From: Erodium maritimum
Lineage: Eukaryota > Streptophyta > Magnoliopsida > Geraniales > Geraniaceae
Reading direction: 5' to 3'
Length of the DNA: 64,000 bases
NCBI GenBank assembly: GCA_963921825.1
Contig: OY997589.1
Span: 5,890,001 to 5,954,000, forward strand
In this document: positions 43,311 through 56,483 of the stretch, in pieces
How the letters are laid out: every line of letters begins with the position of its first letter
Numbering within the stretch: position 1 is the stretch's first letter
The notes under the pieces: generated by a model
Told to the model about the DNA's origin: nothing
What the model saw: only the letters and a program-made list of their open reading frames with translations
Databases searched by the model: none
Position numbers and translations under genes: made by a program

Positions 43311-43940
43311 AGTGGCGGAGCTAGCTTTATCAGTGAGGGGGGCACAAATTTTTTTTAACGGTAATTTGTTACGTTAAAAATATTTGAGGGGGCGCAACTA
43401 AGAAATTAAAAGGAACTAGAGGGGTATTTTTAGAATTTTTTAAAAATTAAGTAACAAAATTTCAAAAAAAACTTAAATTTTATAGAAATTGAAACTCAAA
43501 ACTTAAATTGATATATTCTTCAACTTTAGACTATGTTTTAAAGAAGAAGAATTTTTTCTAACTAACCAAAATTTTAAAAAATTAAAACCTAAGTACATAA
43601 CAATTAGAAACTATAATAAAAAAAATACAAAACTATCTTATACTAACAATACTTATTAGTTCTATTTTTAATTAGAAAAAAAAGGAAGATAGAATGATAA
43701 ATAAGAATATACATGGTTAAATTCTATTGTACAATTACTTTTATTATAGATAGATATTGAATATTTTTTTTTAAAAAATATTGGACAGTTATTTATTAGT
43801 TTTACTTCTAACTAAAAAATAGATTTTTGAATGTTAAACAGTTATTTTTTAGTTTTACTTCTAACTAAAAAATAGACTATAAATAGGAATAGTAAATCTT
43901 GATTTTGAGACAATTCAAGGAGGGGCACACGCGACTAATA
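43311..43940. mobile_element. hAT-like element remnant, one end only
   Basis: The sequence CAGTGGCGGAGCTAGCTTT followed by AGTGAGGGGGGCAC is a common end of plant hAT-type elements encoding TTF-type zinc-finger transposases. AT-rich sequence follows, including a repeated phrase TTATTTATTAGTTTTACTTC / TTATTTTTTAGTTTTACTTC followed by TAACTAAAAAATAGA. The matching opposite end (CTAGCTCCGCCACTG) was not found, so the element appears truncated. Confidence 0.4.
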
Positions 43941-44282
43941 ACTGAAAATATTAGGCAAACAATAACAATACAATTAATAATAACACAAAATTGATGGAAT
44001 GCACTTGACAACAGAATGTAATTAAAGATAATAATTAATAAAATTAAAGATGATGTTATTGGAATGTATTTGAGTTCTAATGATGTTGCATGAATGCGGT
44101 GAAAACGCTAGGGTCCCAAGCACCAGTAATTGGGTTGAAAGACAGAGGGTTGCCCAATGTGATCAAAATCTCTTGAAAGTCACGTGCTAGGGATGTGTTG
44201 ACCTGATCATCTAGTTGGTCCGACGTTTGAACAAATTGGTCGAGTCAGCCATTGCCTCTGGACTCGGAAGCTCCAAACGAAA

Positions 44283-47200
44283 GGAGATACGGAGCGTCGG
44301 GGTGGGAAGGAACAGAGGGTTTGGGTACGAAACAACACTGGATGAGAGTAGTGACGATCACTTTTTCCCTATAAAAACTACACCTTCGAATCGACCATCC
44401 CCAATTTCAGCGAAATGAAGCAAATTTTCACTTCCCACCTCTCTCTGAGCCATAAAGTTCCGTGCTTTGCGCGACCCATTTGCGTATGAACACGACCCAT
44501 TAGCCTTGCAAGTCCAATTTTTCTTTGGAGATTGCTATGCAATATTTAATTCTGGTTGGAGTTTGTATAGGATTTTGTTTTTGGAAGGGAAGGCTTAAGA
44601 TGAATGCACAAGTTTTGGGGAAGATTGGTGTTGTGTTGTGAATGGGTTTGTAAGGAATGTGTATATTCTGGAGAGCTAGGTTTGAACTTTGCAATAATTT
44701 TCTTCACCTCCATTCTGGAGAGCTAGGTCAATGTTGCTTGGCATGAAGCATTAGGGGTGTGTTGTTGGCTTGAAAAATAAGCAATGGAGCTCATAAACAT
44801 GATGCCTTCTGAGGCCCAATGTTACCTTTTGAAGTTCCTTGATGTGGGCTCTAGGTTCCCAACAAAGGTAATAGTTTCAAGTTCACCAGAATTAGAGACT
44901 GGCAAATCAATGCCATTGTTGTTTTATGATAATAGTAGGCCAATTAAACCCTTTTTTTATCATGTGTAGGGGATGATGTGTTCATAAGAATTGTGTTTTA
45001 AAAATCACTAGTGCCCGTATTCTAACAACAGGAATTCAAGGACTACGTCACATGTTCATCACAGATCCACATTTCATGACCTTCTTGGGTACTAAGCAGT
45101 GTGGTAAATTATTCTCATTCCCTACTTTTTTTTGCAATTATAACATGCCAATGCAAGTCTGAACATAGTAATAGTGTGTTCTTTCTTATGATGTGAAGAT
45201 TAAACCTACTAAGCACTAACCTACGATGGCTGAAACCTGCACTCAAGTTTAGCGGCATCTCTGTTTTCGTCCTTATGTTGTTACAAATATGAACTACAAT
45301 ACAAATATAATGTTGTCTAGGTCTCTCTGGTTTAAGAAAGCCTTTGGCTTGTTCTTTGTTTTGTTTTATATTTGATTTATCTTTTTCTGAGGTCAGTATT
45401 TGATTGTTAGTGTGACTGTTTGTTAAACTTCCTTTTGTGGTTTGGACAGCCTCTTACAACTTTTGCCTCCAAACAAAAGCTCAACATTATTGATGTGTTG
45501 CATCCGAAAATGAGGGCCCTATTTTCTTAACATATACGGCCCGCTAATAAGTGCCTCATTTCTATTTAATTGATAAATTGACCATGAATTACCGATAATA
45601 TCCCTCCATAAATTAGTTACAGCCACTTGACTAATGAAGGTACAACAGCACAAGAGGGTAAATAGTGGAAAGTCAAACTCTGAAGTTGAATGCTTAGTTT
45701 TTACAAATAAACAAAATGGACACTAAAGTTGAATATTTTCTTGCATACATGGAAAATACATACAAAAGAAAAGAAGCTTGTAGAGACGTGTACCTTGGCA
45801 CATCTAACAAGTTGCGGGTTTTTTGACTGAATACATATTAATTGACATCCATTACAGGATATATTTTTTAAATTAATGATCAGAAGAAAACAACCTGGGC
45901 TAAACCTTGTTTAATTTAGACAAAAAGAAGAAGAAGTTTTGCTATAAGCTTGTCAGTGGTTGGTTAGCATAGATTTTTGAAGAGAGATAAAAAAAATGTG
46001 ATTGGCTGCAATGAATTCTTTGGTATTTTCTTTTGTTTGCACCAATATTTGAAGGAGAGAGGAACTTCACTCTTACTAAATTACTTTTATTACCCACTTC
46101 AGATAGAAGTTGAGTACAGAACAATCTAGAAGACCATTCCGTGATCCCAATAGTCTTTAAATCATACAATAATGAAAATATTTTTTTTACTACTGAAGGA
46201 ATTGCTATCAATCTGTTTCATTTGGTGCTGATTTATGTCTGCATGCATGCAAGACAAATCAAATGCGGCCCTTTGAAGATGAACCTACACAAACTTACTT
46301 GTCCACGTCTCTGGACCCCTAAATTGATCTAGACAAGCATAATTGCTCTTTTCGCTGATTTAAGAGCAAAGTAGCAATCTTTTTCTTTCTTGGCTATGCA
46401 ACCGGGACTTCATCCTCTATCATCTTGTCTTGAATAACATACTACCTTCAATTTATGGATAAGCAATAATTATAAAGCCATATGAAGAATGTTGAGTGGT
46501 TAAATTTCATGTGTGATCATTGATTATATTGGAATTCTCTCTTGCTGTTATTTTTTCTCTTATAAACTTTCTCATTTGTTCATCTCTTGTATGTCCTTGC
46601 GAGCCCTTAGCTTGAGTGTCCCTTCTTTGAAAGGCAATTCGATAGCAGATCTTCCTCTTTTGTTCAATATTCGCTGGTCCATTTCTTGGGACCTGTGTGA
46701 TTTACATGAAAGTGAAAGATTTCAGACTGATTTGTACAAGTTGGCTTAAGAATACCGGTCTTGGCCCATGTACCAGATAATGATAAAATATTAACTTTCA
46801 TATTCGGCATTGACAGAAACCCCTTATTTATTTATTTATTCTTGGTTTGTGCATTTGAAAAAAAAAAGTTACATATATTCCACTCAGGGTAATGGAGTTT
46901 ATAGACTCCATAGATATGCATCACCATGGGACACATTTTTAATATACTTTTGTGTGTTTGTGCTAGGAGAGTGCCTGGTTAGAACTAATATTTGTGATTG
47001 CTAAACAATTTACAAGAGAGGCTCTAACTACAGAGCAAGAGTATCTTGCACACCAAGGCTTTGACCTAACCCAAGAATTTGTATTTGTTTTGCTTTCTGC
47101 AATGGAAACCAGTAAAAAGTGTATTTGACATTGCCTACTTTGGTTTTCAGTCAAAATACAGTTTAGTTGTTGATATGTATGTAGGAAGTGTTTTAGAAGT

Positions 47201-47774
47201 AAGCATAGCAGTGACATTTTTGTGTTTTGTTCAAATAAAATTTTAGTTGATAGCAATTCCTCGTGTAACCGACAGTAACGTGTAACAGACATAATTTACA
47301 GGAAAATGAAACTTGATTTACATTTCGTATATTAACACCAGTAATTTTACAAACATGATTATAGTGCTGAGTTCAGAAAAGGCAATAAGCTTGCACTTGT
47401 CTTTGGCCCCAGGTAATTCAAATTAGTGTACAATTATGAGTACCTCCAAAACACAGTATGTTCTTTGGAGAATACCATAAATAGTCAGTGTAATTAATAA
47501 AATTCCCTCATTAATGATATGTGTTTGTGGGTTTATCAGAACACGAAAAAGGTTGAAAGAATTAAAAAAAATGCTGGTTTGGGATATAAAAAATAGCGAG
47601 TTTGTTTGTTTTTAGCCAACCTCACTTCTGTGACGTGTTAATGTTTCTGAGCCAGTCAATGAAGCTCCTTGAATGTGCATATGCTTCCATCTATTGAGAG
47701 GCTCACACTCCTCTATAAATCTAGAGAGTCACAAACACACACTAAACGTATGTACTGAGGAGACCTTCTTAGCA
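44283..47774. other. duplicated noncoding region upstream of Csl copy A
   Basis: About 3.5 kb shared with copy B. It contains a short plus-strand frame (44784-44969, starting MELINMMPSEAQCYLLKF) that is also open in copy B (54992-55186). A following segment in another frame reads GIQGLRHMFITDPHFMTFLG. This may be an exon remnant of an unrelated gene; I do not recognise the family. Another shared frame at 46513-46749 is likewise unrecognised and is shorter in copy B. Confidence 0.4.
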
Positions 47775-50700
47775 ATGGCCTCCCTTCCTCTCTATGAAAA
47801 ATTCCATTGCAAAAACACCTTAAGAAGATGTTTGGACATCACAATCTTGTGCCTTCTCCTTACTCTTCTAGCTCACCGCCTCCACTTGCTCCACCACCAT
47901 GGCTTCCCATGGCTCCTCGCTCTCCTCTGTGAGTCATGGTTCACTTTCATCTGGGTTCTCATTGTTAACACCAAATGGAATCCAGTGGAGTACAAACCAT
48001 ATCCCCAACGCCTCTTGAAACAGTGCGTACTGACTTATGTTTCTCACTGTGTTATTGTTGTTATTTGGAAATATTAATGATGTCTTATTTGTAGGGCACA
48101 TGAGCTTCCTCCTGTGGACATGTTTGTGACCACTGCAGATTCGGTTCTTGAACCACCTATCATCACCATAAATACAGTGCTCTCTTTGTTGGCGGCTGAT
48201 TATCCTTCTCACAAACTAGCTTGCTATGTATCTGATGATGGCTGCTCACCTTTCACCTTTTACTCTCTCCTTGAGGCCTCTAAGTTTGCTAAAATTTGGG
48301 TACCCTTTTGTAAGAAGTACCATGTCCAAGTCAGAGCTCCATTTAGGTACTTTTCAAGCAAGTGCACAACATCATCATCCATTCATAGCTCATTGGAGTT
48401 CCAGAAAGAATGGAAAATGATGAAGGTAAATCAAAGACTGGAAAGGTTTTTGAACTATTTATTTAAATTCAAATTTAGGACTTATGTTGCTTGCTTTTCA
48501 GGAAGAGTATGAAGAACTTAGCCGAAAGATTGAAGATGCAGCCCAGAAAAGTGTCCCATGTGATCTCATTGGAGATTTTGCTGTTTTTTCGAATATAGAT
48601 CGCAGAAACCATCCCAGTATAGTCAAGGTAAGCAAGTTAACTGTCAGACTTTGGTTCTCGGTTGTTTGTATTCCTATATATGTATATTTATTTATTTATT
48701 GTTCTTATGCTGGTATGGGACTTGAGAGAGTCAGTAGGGTTTATCTTGTTATTTATGTGTTATGTAGAGTCTATCTGTTGTTTTGTTCTTTTTCTCTTAT
48801 GCATTATTTTCACAACACATAAATTGAAGCAAGCATTTTGGAGCGTCCCTCAAGCTGAAAGTGTAACAAGATTAAGGCATAAATATGATCATTTTGCAGG
48901 TTATATGGGAGAACAAAGAATTAGTCGAGTTCAATGTAATGCCAAGTCTAGTTTATATATCCAGAGAGAAGAGACCAGAGCATCCGCATCACTACAAGGC
49001 CGGTGCAATGAATGTTCTAGTAAGATACATATTGCTAAGCTCAATTAATATGTTCTTGATGTTGGTATTCATTGATTACCTCAACTAATGCTGCTATGTT
49101 CTAAACAGACCAGGGTCTCCGGATTGATGACAAATGCACCATTCATGCTAAATGTGGACTGTGACATGTACATGAACAATCCTCAGATTATTACCAGTGC
49201 AATGTGCCTACTCCTCGGTACCAAGAAGGAAATGGAGAGTGCATTTGTTATGACTCCACAGAAATTCTATGATGGAGCAAAGGATGACCCTTATGGAAAC
49301 CAACTAGAAGTTTTGCATAACGTACTTCACATGAAACGTGATTGTTGCTTTGTGTACTAATGTGAATATTAAATCACTAGCTGGTTGCTTATATTTTTCT
49401 TCTTTTTTGTGTTCTTGAACTAAGTATATAGGGCGTGGACTTGAGGGACTTCAAGGACCTTTCTATGGAGGAACAGGGTGTTTCCACAGGAGAAAAGTTA
49501 TCTATGGGTTGTCACCAGATGAACAACTCCAAGGTACAATAATATTTCAGAATCAAGTCATAGTGATTTTGGAAAGTTCAGTGATATAATGTCACTTTCT
49601 TCATATGGACCCAAAACAACCTTTGTTTTTTCCCTTCATCAGCAAAGTTGGATGAGAGATCACTAAAAGGATTTGGAAATTCAGAAAAATTTGTGAAATC
49701 AGTTGCTCATGCTCTGAATGGGAAGATAGATTGGCCAAGAAACCTTTCAGATGCTGTTGAGGCTTCTCATGAAGTGGCTGATTGTCAATATGAGTTTGGC
49801 ACTTACTTTGGTGCAAAGGTCAGTACGAAATTGTGCCGTGTAGACAACTCTTAAGGGTTAATCTAATTCAATTATCCCTAAGCATGCACCTTTATCAATC
49901 AACTACCCCAATTCTTTCAACTTCTAAGTGTGATATGACGAAAATACCCACATGAAAAAGAAGGGTATTTTCGTCATTTCATACCCATAAGTTGACAAAA
50001 TCAGGGTAAATTGAGACAAAAAAAACTTTGGGGTTGTCAAAAACTTAGGGATAGTTGATTGAGAAAGGTGCATAATTAAGGATAGCTAATTAAGATTGTC
50101 CATTTTAATGAATCATCAAAACTGTGGAAGAGTCTTAAAACATTGCTACTTGGATTTAGGTTGGATGGATATATGGATCCACAACAGAAGATGTCCTGAC
50201 CGGGATGATGATCCATAGAAGAGGTTGGAAGTCTGTCCAGATCTCACTGGATCCACCGGCGTTTCTTGGCTGTGCCCCTTCTGGTGGGCCTGCTGCGATG
50301 ACACAGCAGAAGAGGTGGTCCACAGGCCTGCTTGAGATCATACTCGGCGTGAATAGTCCTATAGTTGGAGTCATCAAGGGAAAGCTTCAGCTCAGGCAGT
50401 GCTTGAGCTATATGTGGATCATGTTGTGGGGACCAAGGTGCATTGCTGAGCTCTGCTATGCCGCCTTGCCAGCTTATTGTATCATCACCAACTCTCATTT
50501 CTTGCCAAAGGTGAGAACAACCCTGCAACATTCTAGCATTTCTGTTTCTATGTGCCTCTCAGTTTAGCCAATGAGAAGTTCTTGTAGGGTTGTAGAAATG
50601 ATCCATGTACCACAAAAACATGGTCCTGAAATGGTGAGTTATTATAGGGTTAATTACAGTTAGCTAAATCTAGGTTTTCAGGTTTTTCACCTAAGTTTCA

Positions 50701-51831
50701 AAATCGTTTCGCAGCTACCCTGGTTTTCACAAAAGTTCATAGAGCTCTTTTTGCAGAAATGGTGAAAAGGCCCTTGACCCCAATCTAAAAAAAGATTCCG
50801 TAACCACCCAAAACGTTTTGATTAGATGTAAAGAAAATGGTTGAGTAGATGTAAAAAAAACTCCTTAAGATAAAAGTATTAAAAAGAAAAAAAAACATTT
50901 TTTGATAGTAGGGTCAAGGGCAGTTTTGTCATTTTAGCATAAAAGAACTATTTGAAACCTAGGACGGCTATAAGAAACCCAGGAGGTGCAAAAAAAATTG
51001 AAACTTAGCTATCGACCAAGTGCAAAACAACATGTAAAGTTAGGTGTATCTAAGTGTGATTAAACCTTTGTTTTATTTTCACTTTTAGCTATCGACCAAG
51101 TATAATTTTTCTCTAATCAAAACCCTAATGCAATTGTACCATAACAGGTATGAGCACGATAACCAGTGATTTCGTACTTATCATTCCCATTGTTGTTAGG
51201 CCAAAACATGTTAGTATGCAAAATTAAACTAGTCTTAATCTTGTAAGCAACTCATTGTTGATTACTCTCATCCATGCAGTTCCAAGATCCAGCAGCATAC
51301 ATACCAGCTGCTCTTTTTGTTATCTACAACCTCTCCACTCTATCAGAGTACCTTGCAAGCGGCCTCTCGATCCGGGCATGGTGGAACAATCAGAGGATGG
51401 CAAGAGTCACAGCAATGTGTGCATGGTTCTTTGGGACATTGAGTGTGGCACTTAAGGTCTTAGGATTATCAGAGACTGTCTTTGAAGTCACACAGAAGGA
51501 CCAATCTTCCTCAGGTGATGGTGATGAGGAGAACAAGGATGTCGGCAGGTTCACCTTCGACAAGTCTCCTGTTTTCGTGCCGGGCACAACCATCTTGTTC
51601 ATCAACCTGACTGCAATGGTGGTGGGCTTGTTGGGGCTCCGGCCGCCGCCTGGTGATGGGCATGGGTCGGGTTTGGGGGAGGTGATATGCAGTGTGTGGG
51701 TGGTGCTCTGCTTTTGGCCATTTCTGAAGGGGATGTTTGGGAAGGGGAAGTTTGGGATCCCTATATCGACTATCTTCAAATCTGCTGCTCTGTCATTAGT
51801 TTTTGTCAACTTGTGCAGAAAAGTCTCATGA
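47775..51831 (+). CDS. cellulose synthase-like protein, CslB/CslH type, copy A
   Basis: Nine exons join in frame to 741 residues: 47775-48022, 48095-48425, 48502-48627, 48900-49019, 49109-49321, 49425-49533, 49643-49818, 50160-50510, 51280-51831; all introns are GT-AG. Two membrane spans lie near residues 19-38 and 46-65. The family-2 glycosyltransferase core follows: VDMFVTTAD at 90-98, DDG at 130-132, DCD at 292-294, TED at 450-452 and QQKRW at 490-494, so the whole D,D,D,QxxRW signature is present. About six further spans fill the C-terminal third. Size, lack of an N-terminal RING and the LPLYEK start point to the CslB/CslH group of wall polysaccharide synthases in the Golgi or plasma membrane. 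B versus H needs a tree. The product made is unknown. The exon 5/6 junction (VLHN to YIGRG) is inferred from the family pattern. Confidence 0.9.
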
Positions 51832-52205
51832 AATAAGGGAGATTTTCTCGGATCAGGATTAAAATTTCTTTGGATGTTCTTAGGATTACAATTTCTTTGG
51901 ATGTTCTTAGGAGAAGTTTGTGGATATAACCACAAACCATTCCATTGAATAATATCATTCCTGTTTTTAGCTTCCCATATGCATATGGTGTTCTATATCT
52001 TTGGTTATGTTATAAAAATTATTAATATTCAATCAACTAGTCTCGAACATACACCCTTATTTATCTGTACAGGAAGGTAGGAAATTAAGGTGATGAAAGT
52101 TTTGGATTTTTAATCTAAAAAATTAAGACAACCTTCATTTTAAAATGAATTCATACAAAACGCTATTAAGTACAAGTTCAGACCCACAACCTGTAACGGT
52201 TTAGA

Positions 52206-52780
52206 TCATCTCCAATGGAGCGTTGTAGTAGCGTGGTAGGATAGGGTTCTAAAGATTTTGAGGAGAGAGAATAATAAAATAATGCTCTTTCATACCCGTT
52301 GTTGTACTACCCTTCCTTAATATGCTGAAAGGATCAACTCATATCGATATGTTTTTCTCTTTACATTGACGGCATCTTTCTTGATCTCTTAAATATGTGA
52401 AGTTATCTCGTATCGTGTTGTCAGGCTCTTGATAGATATGTCAGTCTTGTGCAGGAAATTTGAAACTCCTTGTTACTGACGATGACATGCTACATGATGC
52501 ATGTACAAGTTGATGAAATCTTCGATGTGGTACGTTAAGTCTATGACGTGATATCTTGTTTGTGAATTCAAATTTGTTTAATTTACTCAATTTCGTATGA
52601 CAGTTTTCACTAATCCATCCTATTAGTGCAGTCTAAGTTATTCTTATTATTTAATAATTTATATAACCCAGTTTTTACCTTTTCTTGATGAGATCAATCA
52701 CGTGTTTATTTGGCCATCAAGTTACTTGCTACCTAGGACCTTGTCTTGCTCCTAAGTATATATTGTCTTACACTCCAATA
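52206..52780. other. spacer between duplicated copies, part 1
   Basis: Unique AT-rich DNA with no supported feature. Confidence 0.5.
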
Positions 52781-52788
52781 CTTAGTAG

Positions 52789-53694
52789 TAGGGATGGCAA
52801 TGGGGCGGGTATGGGGCGGGGACCCCAGTCCCCGTCCCGCGTTCCCGCTACTCTCCCCATCCCCGCGTTGACCCCGTGTTGACCCCGTCCCGCGGGGACC
52901 CCGCGGGGATGGGGCGGGGAACAGGGATTTTATTCCCCGTCTCATTCTCGTCCCGCGGGGGATTTAGTTCCCTACTCCGTTCCTACCCCATCCTCATTAC
53001 CCGAAAAATGCACATTTTAAATGACAACTCTCAATCCATAATTTTAAATAACAAGCGTAGTCAACCCATAATTTAAAACAACATACATATAAAATAAACA
53101 TCATGACGATGACATCCATGTCTCATAATAGTTTACCCATAAAAAAAAGTGTCTTAAGAAAATATCTTATAACATAACTTAAAGTTCCCAACTTGACTTC
53201 ATAATGATATAAATAGAATCAGCACGTTGAACTTGAAGCAACTTCACTCATCATGGGACTCTATGCAATCTGTAAACAAATAACATATTCAAATTGGTGA
53301 AATAAGCAACAATCACTGTTTGACATATTCCAACTAAATTTTCTATATTTTAGATATAAAATATAAATAAGAAAATATCAAATGTAAAAACAAGAATTGT
53401 GTGTCCATCAAATTTTTTTACATGCATAGAAGTCAAATCTTTAACAAAAAAAAACAAAAACAAATGTGTTATGTGTATATTATTAAAAATTTATTTTAAA
53501 ACTAATAATGCGGGACGCGGGGCGGGGTTCCCCGCGGGATGGGGAATGCTTACCCCGTCCCCGCCCCATCCCCGTCAAAATTCCCATTTAATTCCCCGTA
53601 TCCCGTCCGTTTAAAAAAATCCCCGTCCCAAATTCGTCCCGCGCGGGGCGGGGCTGGGGATCCCCGTGGAGAATGGGGCGTTTTGCCATCCCTA
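52789..53694. mobile_element. non-autonomous hAT element with GC-rich ends
   Basis: The element is 906 bases with ends TAGGGATGGCAATGGGGCGG (left) and TAGGGATGGCAAAACGCCCC (right, minus strand), flanked by an exact 8-bp target duplication CTTAGTAG at 52781-52788 and 53695-53702. The first 200 and last 190 bases consist of reiterated GGGGCGGGG/CCCCGTCCC/CCGCGGGG words while the middle is AT-rich. The 8-bp duplication and TAGGGATGGCAA ends place it in hAT. No transposase is encoded. Confidence 0.92.
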
Positions 53695-53782
53695 CTTAGT
53701 AGTACTACTCACGTAGTTAGGACCTAGGAACCTTTATTTTTGTATCTAAATTGGGACACACTCTGAATACTAGACATCTAAC

Positions 53783-53817
53783 TAATTTTAGGGTCATATC
53801 ATATGACCCTAAAATTA
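53783..53817. repeat. perfect 17-bp inverted repeat
   Basis: TAATTTTAGGGTCATAT, one C, then ATATGACCCTAAAATTA: a perfect 17-base palindrome arm on each side of a single base. No gene is adjacent and it is not an obvious terminator. Confidence 0.85.
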
Positions 53818-54456
53818 CAATAATAAAGGTCGACCAAAATAACAAAACATCTAACTAAGAAAATCACTCAGTTTTTTAGAAATCATGAGAAGAACAAAAT
53901 AACAAAACTCTGAATACTAGGTAAGACGTCAAATGAGAAGAGCAGGGGAGTGCTTGTTGTGATTATTCAAGCAATCTGATATTATATGATGAGCCTACAC
54001 TACTCATGGCTGAGCTCTGTAAGCTAGAGGTTTTAATGTAGAACGAAATAATATCTTGCTTGAGTTAGATGGAGAGAAAAAAAATGGATATTGATCTTTG
54101 GTACCTCGACATAAGGGAGTAACCATATGTTGAGTAACGAAAACCTGAATGAACAAACCCAATGTTCATTCAGGTTTGACAATGCCTAGGGGACTCCTTC
54201 CTGTCCGACTAGCGTCTAATGTTTTTTATAATCTTGGTTGTTGCCACCGACAACGTTGCTTAGATGAAAACCACACCAATAATGTATTCACGGTACCGGT
54301 ACGGTCGTATTGTGACCCGACTGTCTTTAGAACTGTAGTGGGCCATTTGGGTTTTGTGAGAGGTCCAATGTAACGGTCGCAAATGGGGCTGAGATTGATA
54401 TTGTTGTCATGTTAGAACGAATCGTGTCCTAAAAAATGTGAAAAATATGGTCCATT
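53818..54456. other. spacer between duplicated copies, part 2
   Basis: No gene supported. The phrase CTCTGAATACTAG occurs near 53761 and again near 53907, a short direct repeat around the palindrome. Confidence 0.4.
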
Positions 54457-56483
54457 GGAGATACGGAGCGTCGGAGAGGGAAGGAACAGAGGGTTTGGGG
54501 ACGAAACAACACTGGGTGAGAGTAGTGACGATCACTTTTTCCCTGTAAAAACTACACCGTCGAATCGACCATCCCCAATTTCAGCGAAATGAAGCAAAGT
54601 TTCACTTCCCACCTCTCTCTGAGTCATAAAGTTCCGTGCTTTGCGCGACCCATTTGTGTATGAACACGACCCATTAGCCTTGCAAGTCCAATTTTTTTTG
54701 GAGATTGTTTGACGAAATTTCATGTTCGTGCATGGTTGCAGATCATGCAATATTTGATTTTGGTTGGAGTTTGTATAGGATTTTGTTTTTGGAAGGGAAG
54801 GCTTAAGCTGAATGCACAAGTTTTGGGGGAGATTGGTGGTGTGTTGTGAATGGGTTTGTAAGGAATGTGTATATTCTGGAGAGCTAGGTTTGAACTTTGC
54901 AATAATTTTCTTCACCTCCATCCTGGAGAGCTAGGTCAATGTTGATTGGCATGAAGCATTAGAGGTGTGTTGTTGGCTTGAAAAATAAGCAATGGAGCTC
55001 ATAAACATAATGCCTTCTGAGGCCCGATGTTCCCTTTTGAAGTTCCTTGATGTGGGCTCTAGGTTCTCAACAAAGGTAATAGTTTCAAGTTCACCAGAAT
55101 TAGAGACTGGCATATCAATGACATCGTTGTTTTATGATAATAGTAGGCTAATCAAACCCTTTTTTTTTATCATGTGTAGGGGGTGATGTGTTCATAAGAA
55201 TTGTGCATTACAAGTCACTAGTGCCCATATTCTAACAACAGGAGTACAAGGACTAGGTAACATGTTCATCAGAGATCCACATTTCATGACCTTCTTGGGT
55301 GCTAAGCAGTGAGGTAAATTATTCTCATCCCCTACTTTTTTTTGCAACTATAACATTTCAATGCAAGTCTGAACATAACATAGTAATATTGCGTACTTAT
55401 GATGTGAGGATTAAACCTACTAAGCACTAACCCACGATGGTTGAAACCTGCACTCAAGTTTATCGGAGTCTCTGTTTTCGTCATTTTATTGTTACAAATA
55501 TGAACTACAATACAAATATAATGATAGTAAGTAGCTCTGAGGCCATTCACAATTTATTGAGTTTTGTCCTGTTTGATCCCTACCTACAGCCACTGATCCT
55601 GGTCTAAGTCTCTCTGGTTCAAGAAAGCCTTTGGCTTGTTCTTCGTTTTGTTTTATATGTGATTTATCTTTTTCTGATGCCAGTATTTGATTGTTAGTGT
55701 GACTGATTGTTAAACTTCCTTTTGTGGTTTGGACAGCCTCTTACAACTTTTGCCTCCAAACAAATGCTCAACATTATTGATGTGTTGCATCCGAAAATGA
55801 GGGCCCTATTTTCTTAACATATATGGCCCGCTAATAAGTGCCTCATTTCTATTTAATTGATAAATTGACCATGAATTACCAATAATATCCCTCCACAAAC
55901 TAGCTACAGCCACTTGAATAATGAAGATACAACAGCACAAGAGGGTAAATAGTGGAAAATCAAACTCTGAAGTTGAATGCTTACTTTTTACAAATAAACA
56001 AGTGGATACTAAAGTTGAATATTTTCTTGCATACATGGAAAATACATACAAAAGAAACGAGGCTTGTTGAGACACGTACCTTGGCTCATCTAACAAGTTG
56101 CGGGTTTTGACTGAATACATATTAATTGACATCCATTACAGGATATTTTTAAAATTAATGATCAGAAGAAAACAACCTGGGCTAAACCTTGTTTAATTTA
56201 GACAAAAAAAAAAGTTTTGTTATAAGCTTGTCAGTGATTGGCTAGCATAGATTTTTGAAGAGAAAAATATATATAAAAAAATGTTGATGCCCTTGATTGG
56301 CTGCAATGAATTCTTTGATATTTTCTTTTGTTTGCATCAATCTTTGAAGGAGAGAGGAACTTCACTCTTTACTAAATTACTTTTATTACCCTCTTCAGAT
56401 ATAAGTTGCATATAGAACAATCTAGAAGACCATTCCGTGATCCCAATAGTTTTTATATCATACAAGAATGAATATATTTTTTT

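Larger units (their letters stand above)
44283..52205. repeat. segmental duplication, copy A
   Basis: From about 44283 (GGAGATACGGAGCGTCGG) to about 52205 the sequence is repeated at about 54457-63165 in the same order and orientation, including noncoding DNA and a complete Csl gene. Identity is high throughout by eye, with scattered substitutions and a handful of indels. The copies are separated by about 2.25 kb. Confidence 0.93.

Noticed and set aside
48662-48896. Frames continuing into intron 3 of Csl copy A
   Set aside because: They are intron read-through; the family pattern and matching splice sites in both copies place exon 4 at 48900.
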